A DNA stretch of 64,000 nucleotides from Amarolinea aalborgensis (GTDB lineage Bacteria; Chloroflexota; Anaerolineae; SSC4; Amarolineaceae), in assembly GCF_900491745.1 (NCBI RefSeq), contig NZ_UETR01000002.1, positions 1-64,000 on the forward strand, read 5' to 3'. This document shows, piece by piece, positions 61,957 through 64,000 of this stretch. A program made the translations under genes and the position numbers. Each line of letters begins with the position of its first letter. Within the stretch, counting starts at the first letter, position 1. Below the pieces are notes generated by a model that was not told the origin of the DNA, ran no database searches, and saw nothing but the letters and a program-made list of their open reading frames with translations.

Positions 61957-62919
61957 ATGTCAAGCACACCCGCCGCGTCGTCTATCACGGCCACAGAACC
62001 TGACGAGCTGATCCGTGTCCAGGAGCTGGTCTACGAACTGCGCGTGCAGGAGGTGATGACGCCGCGCCCGATCACCGTCCTGCCCAGCACGCCGCTGACG
62101 GAGCTGATGGAGATCCTGCGCACGCGCCGCATCTCCGGCGCGCCGGTCGTGGAGCAGCTGCAAGGCCGCCTGCTGGGGATCATCAGTATCCAGGATTTGA
62201 TCAACGCCCTGGCAAACCACGGCGCGGCCGACCTGGTGGCGGAGCATATGACGCCGACGGTCGTCACCGTGCGCACCGATGATCGCGCGGTCAAGGCGAT
62301 CAACCTCTTTGCCCAGTACGGCTATGGCCGCTTGCCCGTCGTGGATCAAGCCGGCGCGCTCGTGGGCATCGTCACCGCCAGCGATATCACGCGCGGGCTA
62401 CTGCGCACCTTGAACCGCCGCTTCCAGGCAGAGGAAATGCGCCGCTACCGCGCCAGTCATATCTTCGATGATATTGCTTCTGACGAAACAAGCCTGCTCT
62501 TGCGCTATCACGTGGCGCCGCGTGATTTTACGCACGGCGGCGAAGCTTCCAGCAAAGTCAAGCGCGCGCTGGAGCGCCTGGGCGCCAATCCGTCCCTGGT
62601 GCGACGCCTGGCAATCACCGCGTACGAAGCCGAAATGAACCTGGTCATCCATGCCACCAACGGCGGCGAGCTGCGCGTCGAGGTCAGCCCCAATCGCATC
62701 ACCCTGATCACCGAAGATGACGGACCTGGAATCGGCGATATTGACCAGGCCTTTGCGCCCGGCTTTACCACGGCGTTGGATTGGGTGCGTGAGCTGGGCT
62801 TCGGCGCCGGCATGGGACTGACCAATATCAAACGCTACAGCGACAGCGTGGACGTTGAATCAGCCCAGGGACGCGGCACCAAGCTGTGGGCTGTTTTTCT
62901 GGTTGGCAACCAGGCGTAG
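61957..62919 (+). CDS. CBS-pair protein with anti-sigma-factor-type ATPase domain
   Basis: A 320-residue fusion. Residues ~25-155 are two CBS repeats (VQEVMTPRPITVLPSTPLTE, VAEHMTPTVVTVRTDDRAVK) that bind adenine nucleotides. Residues ~185-320 are a GHKL ATPase of the RsbW/anti-sigma type (RLAITAYEAEMNLVIHATNG, ITEDDGPGIGDIDQAFAPGF, GAGMGLTNIKRYSDSVDVES), with N-, G1- and G2-box residues visible. It likely senses adenylate charge and phosphorylates or sequesters a partner. It lies between two DRTGG genes. Confidence 0.9.
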   Translation: MSSTPAASSITATEPDELIRVQELVYELRVQEVMTPRPITVLPSTPLTELMEILRTRRISGAPVVEQLQGRLLGIISIQDLINALANHGAADLVAEHMTPTVVTVRTDDRAVKAINLFAQYGYGRLPVVDQAGALVGIVTASDITRGLLRTLNRRFQAEEMRRYRASHIFDDIASDETSLLLRYHVAPRDFTHGGEASSKVKRALERLGANPSLVRRLAITAYEAEMNLVIHATNGGELRVEVSPNRITLITEDDGPGIGDIDQAFAPGFTTALDWVRELGFGAGMGLTNIKRYSDSVDVESAQGRGTKLWAVFLVGNQA

Positions 62920-62934
62920 CTTGTGGAGAACCTG

Positions 62935-63291
62935 ATGCTGTTACAACAAATTGCTGATGCGCTCGATCTTTCCCTCATGACCCCTTCGATATCACTCGAC
63001 CGGCCGGTCGTCAGTGGGTATGCGGCTGACTTGTTGAGCTGCGCCATGGCGGCCGCAAAAGCGGGCACGTTGTGGATAACGCTGCAGGCGCACCCCAATG
63101 TCGTCGCGGTGGCCAGCCTGCTCAACCTGGCCGGCGTCATCATCACGGAGGGGGCTGCGATCAGCGCAGAAACCCTGGCGCGCGCGACGCAGGAAAACAT
63201 CCCCTTGTTCAGCACGACGTCTGGCACCTATACCATGGCTGGCAAACTGGCCGCGTTGGGGATTGTGGGGGCAGAGGTGATTGCCGAGTAG
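62935..63291 (+). CDS. DRTGG-domain protein, second copy
   Basis: A 118-residue paralogue of the gene at 61573: LQQIADALDLSLMTPSISLD, RPVVSGYAADLLSCAMAAAK, NVVAVASLLNLAGVIITEGA and ENIPLFSTTSGTYTMAGKLA. The ATG 62935 is preferred over GTG 62923 because GTGGAG stands six bases before it. It follows the CBS-ATPase gene by 15 bases and precedes the PHP gene by 14, so the four genes form one operon. Confidence 0.8.
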   Translation: MLLQQIADALDLSLMTPSISLDRPVVSGYAADLLSCAMAAAKAGTLWITLQAHPNVVAVASLLNLAGVIITEGAAISAETLARATQENIPLFSTTSGTYTMAGKLAALGIVGAEVIAE

Positions 63292-63305
63292 AGACCGGAG
63301 ATCAG

Positions 63306-64000
63306 ATGCCTGGTGACGCTGCGCGGCGCTGGTTTCGTTGTGATTTGCACCTGCACACCGTCCTGTCGCCGTGTGCGGAAGTGGAGATGATCCCGCCCCT
63401 GATCGTGCGGCGCGCGTTGGAACTGGGGTTGGACCTGATCGCGATCACCGATCACAACGCCACGCACAACATCGAAGCGGTGCAGCGCGCCGCCGCGGGC
63501 ACGCCGCTGATCGTTTGGCCGGGCATGGAGGTGCAGACGCGGGAAGAGGTGCATTTGCTCTGCCTGTTTGACGACAATGCGGCTGCCTTCGCCTGGCAGC
63601 AGCGCGTGGACGCCGCGCTGCCGCCGCGGCTGAACGATGCTGAACACTTCGGCGGCCAATTCGTGGTGGATGAAACGGGCGAGTTCATCCGTGAACATAC
63701 CCCGCTTTTGCTCACATCCACCGCTTTTAGCATCGAAGAAGTAGTGACCCAGGTCAACGCGTGTGGCGGCCTGGCCATCCCCTGCCACGTGGATCGCCCC
63801 AGCTTCAGCCTCCTCGCCAACCTCGGTTTTGTGCCTCCGCAGCTCGATGTCCCTGCCCTCGAAATCTCCGCGCGCCTGACCGTAACGCAGGCGCGGGCGC
63901 AGTTTCCTCAGCTCGGCCGCTGGCCGTTGGTGCAAAACGGCGATGCGCACCGCCTGAGCGAGATGGTCGCGCGCACCCGCTTGAGCCTGGCCGCGCCCAC
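63306..64000 (+). CDS. PHP-domain metal-dependent phosphoesterase, partial
   Basis: At least 231 residues, running off the window. PHP motifs are clear: CDLHLHTVLSPCAE (HxH), LDLIAITDHNATHNIEAV (DHN), WPGMEVQTREEVHLLCLF (E..H), IPCHVDRPSFS and QNGDAHRL. These coordinate a trinuclear metal site that hydrolyses phosphoesters. In several clostridia and related anaerobes the same DRTGG / ATPase / DRTGG / PHP group precedes NAD-dependent [FeFe]-hydrogenase genes. That is from memory of such operons and cannot be checked here. Confidence 0.92.
   Translation, partial: MPGDAARRWFRCDLHLHTVLSPCAEVEMIPPLIVRRALELGLDLIAITDHNATHNIEAVQRAAAGTPLIVWPGMEVQTREEVHLLCLFDDNAAAFAWQQRVDAALPPRLNDAEHFGGQFVVDETGEFIREHTPLLLTSTAFSIEEVVTQVNACGGLAIPCHVDRPSFSLLANLGFVPPQLDVPALEISARLTVTQARAQFPQLGRWPLVQNGDAHRLSEMVARTRLSLAAP

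Overview
The window is GC-rich bacterial DNA, most likely from a member of the Chloroflexota (Anaerolineae/Caldilineae-like). This is inferred from gene content, not from any search. The pointers are an A2-type caa3 cytochrome oxidase with a fused ctaA-ctaB, an actinobacterial-type inositol-phosphate synthase, NHL-propeller, LRR and dockerin-like secreted proteins, dense intergenic repeats, and a DRTGG/CBS-ATPase/PHP operon. No rRNA or tRNA gene was recognised.

Layout. 1-9.3 kb: respiratory cluster. On the minus strand are ctaC, ctaD, fused ctaA-ctaB, a SCO-type copper chaperone, a FixH-like lipoprotein and a 4Fe-4S membrane protein whose end runs into repeats. ctaE and ctaF diverge on the plus strand. 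Two good promoters, each followed by the same 12-bp box, lie between the two arms. 9.5-12.3 kb: a DUF4058 protein and three small membrane proteins. 12.3-20.1 kb (minus): methyltransferase, Clp-type AAA+ protein with a degenerate first ATPase site, DHA2 drug exporter, a cyanophycinase plus a paralogue lacking the nucleophile, and a GPH/SLC45-like MFS permease. 20.2-25.7 kb (minus): MNT nucleotidyltransferase with a HEPN remnant, patatin-like phospholipase, then an oxidoreductase set (tungsten aldehyde oxidoreductase, iron alcohol dehydrogenase, SCP2 protein).

25.7-36 kb: an accessory island. It holds a RAYT transposase between oppositely oriented REP arrays, toxin-antitoxin modules (AF2212-like, HEPN/MNT, HigBA, YgiT-type, HicB, DUF6516) and broken copies of several of them. 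At its centre is a complete diversity-generating retroelement (DGR): a Ser/Thr kinase-TM-FGE target protein with a 3'-terminal variable repeat (VR), a DGR reverse transcriptase, Avd, and a template repeat (TR). VR and TR align without gaps over 120 nt. They differ at 10 positions, and every one is an adenine in TR. This is the most interesting system in the window.

36-48.6 kb: surface and secreted proteins (two zinc metalloproteases with dockerin-like tails, an LRR/C25-like protein split by an in-frame stop, an LRR protein), a 214-bp tandem repeat and a HicAB pair. 48.8-60.8 kb: housekeeping and regulatory genes (HEAT protein, dGTPase, CHAT protease, LacI regulator between two copies of its probable operator, inositol-phosphate synthase, SbcD, a PP2C-like/NHL protein, LytR-CpsA-Psr protein). 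61-64 kb: UspA, then a DRTGG / CBS-HATPase / DRTGG / PHP signalling operon that runs off the window.
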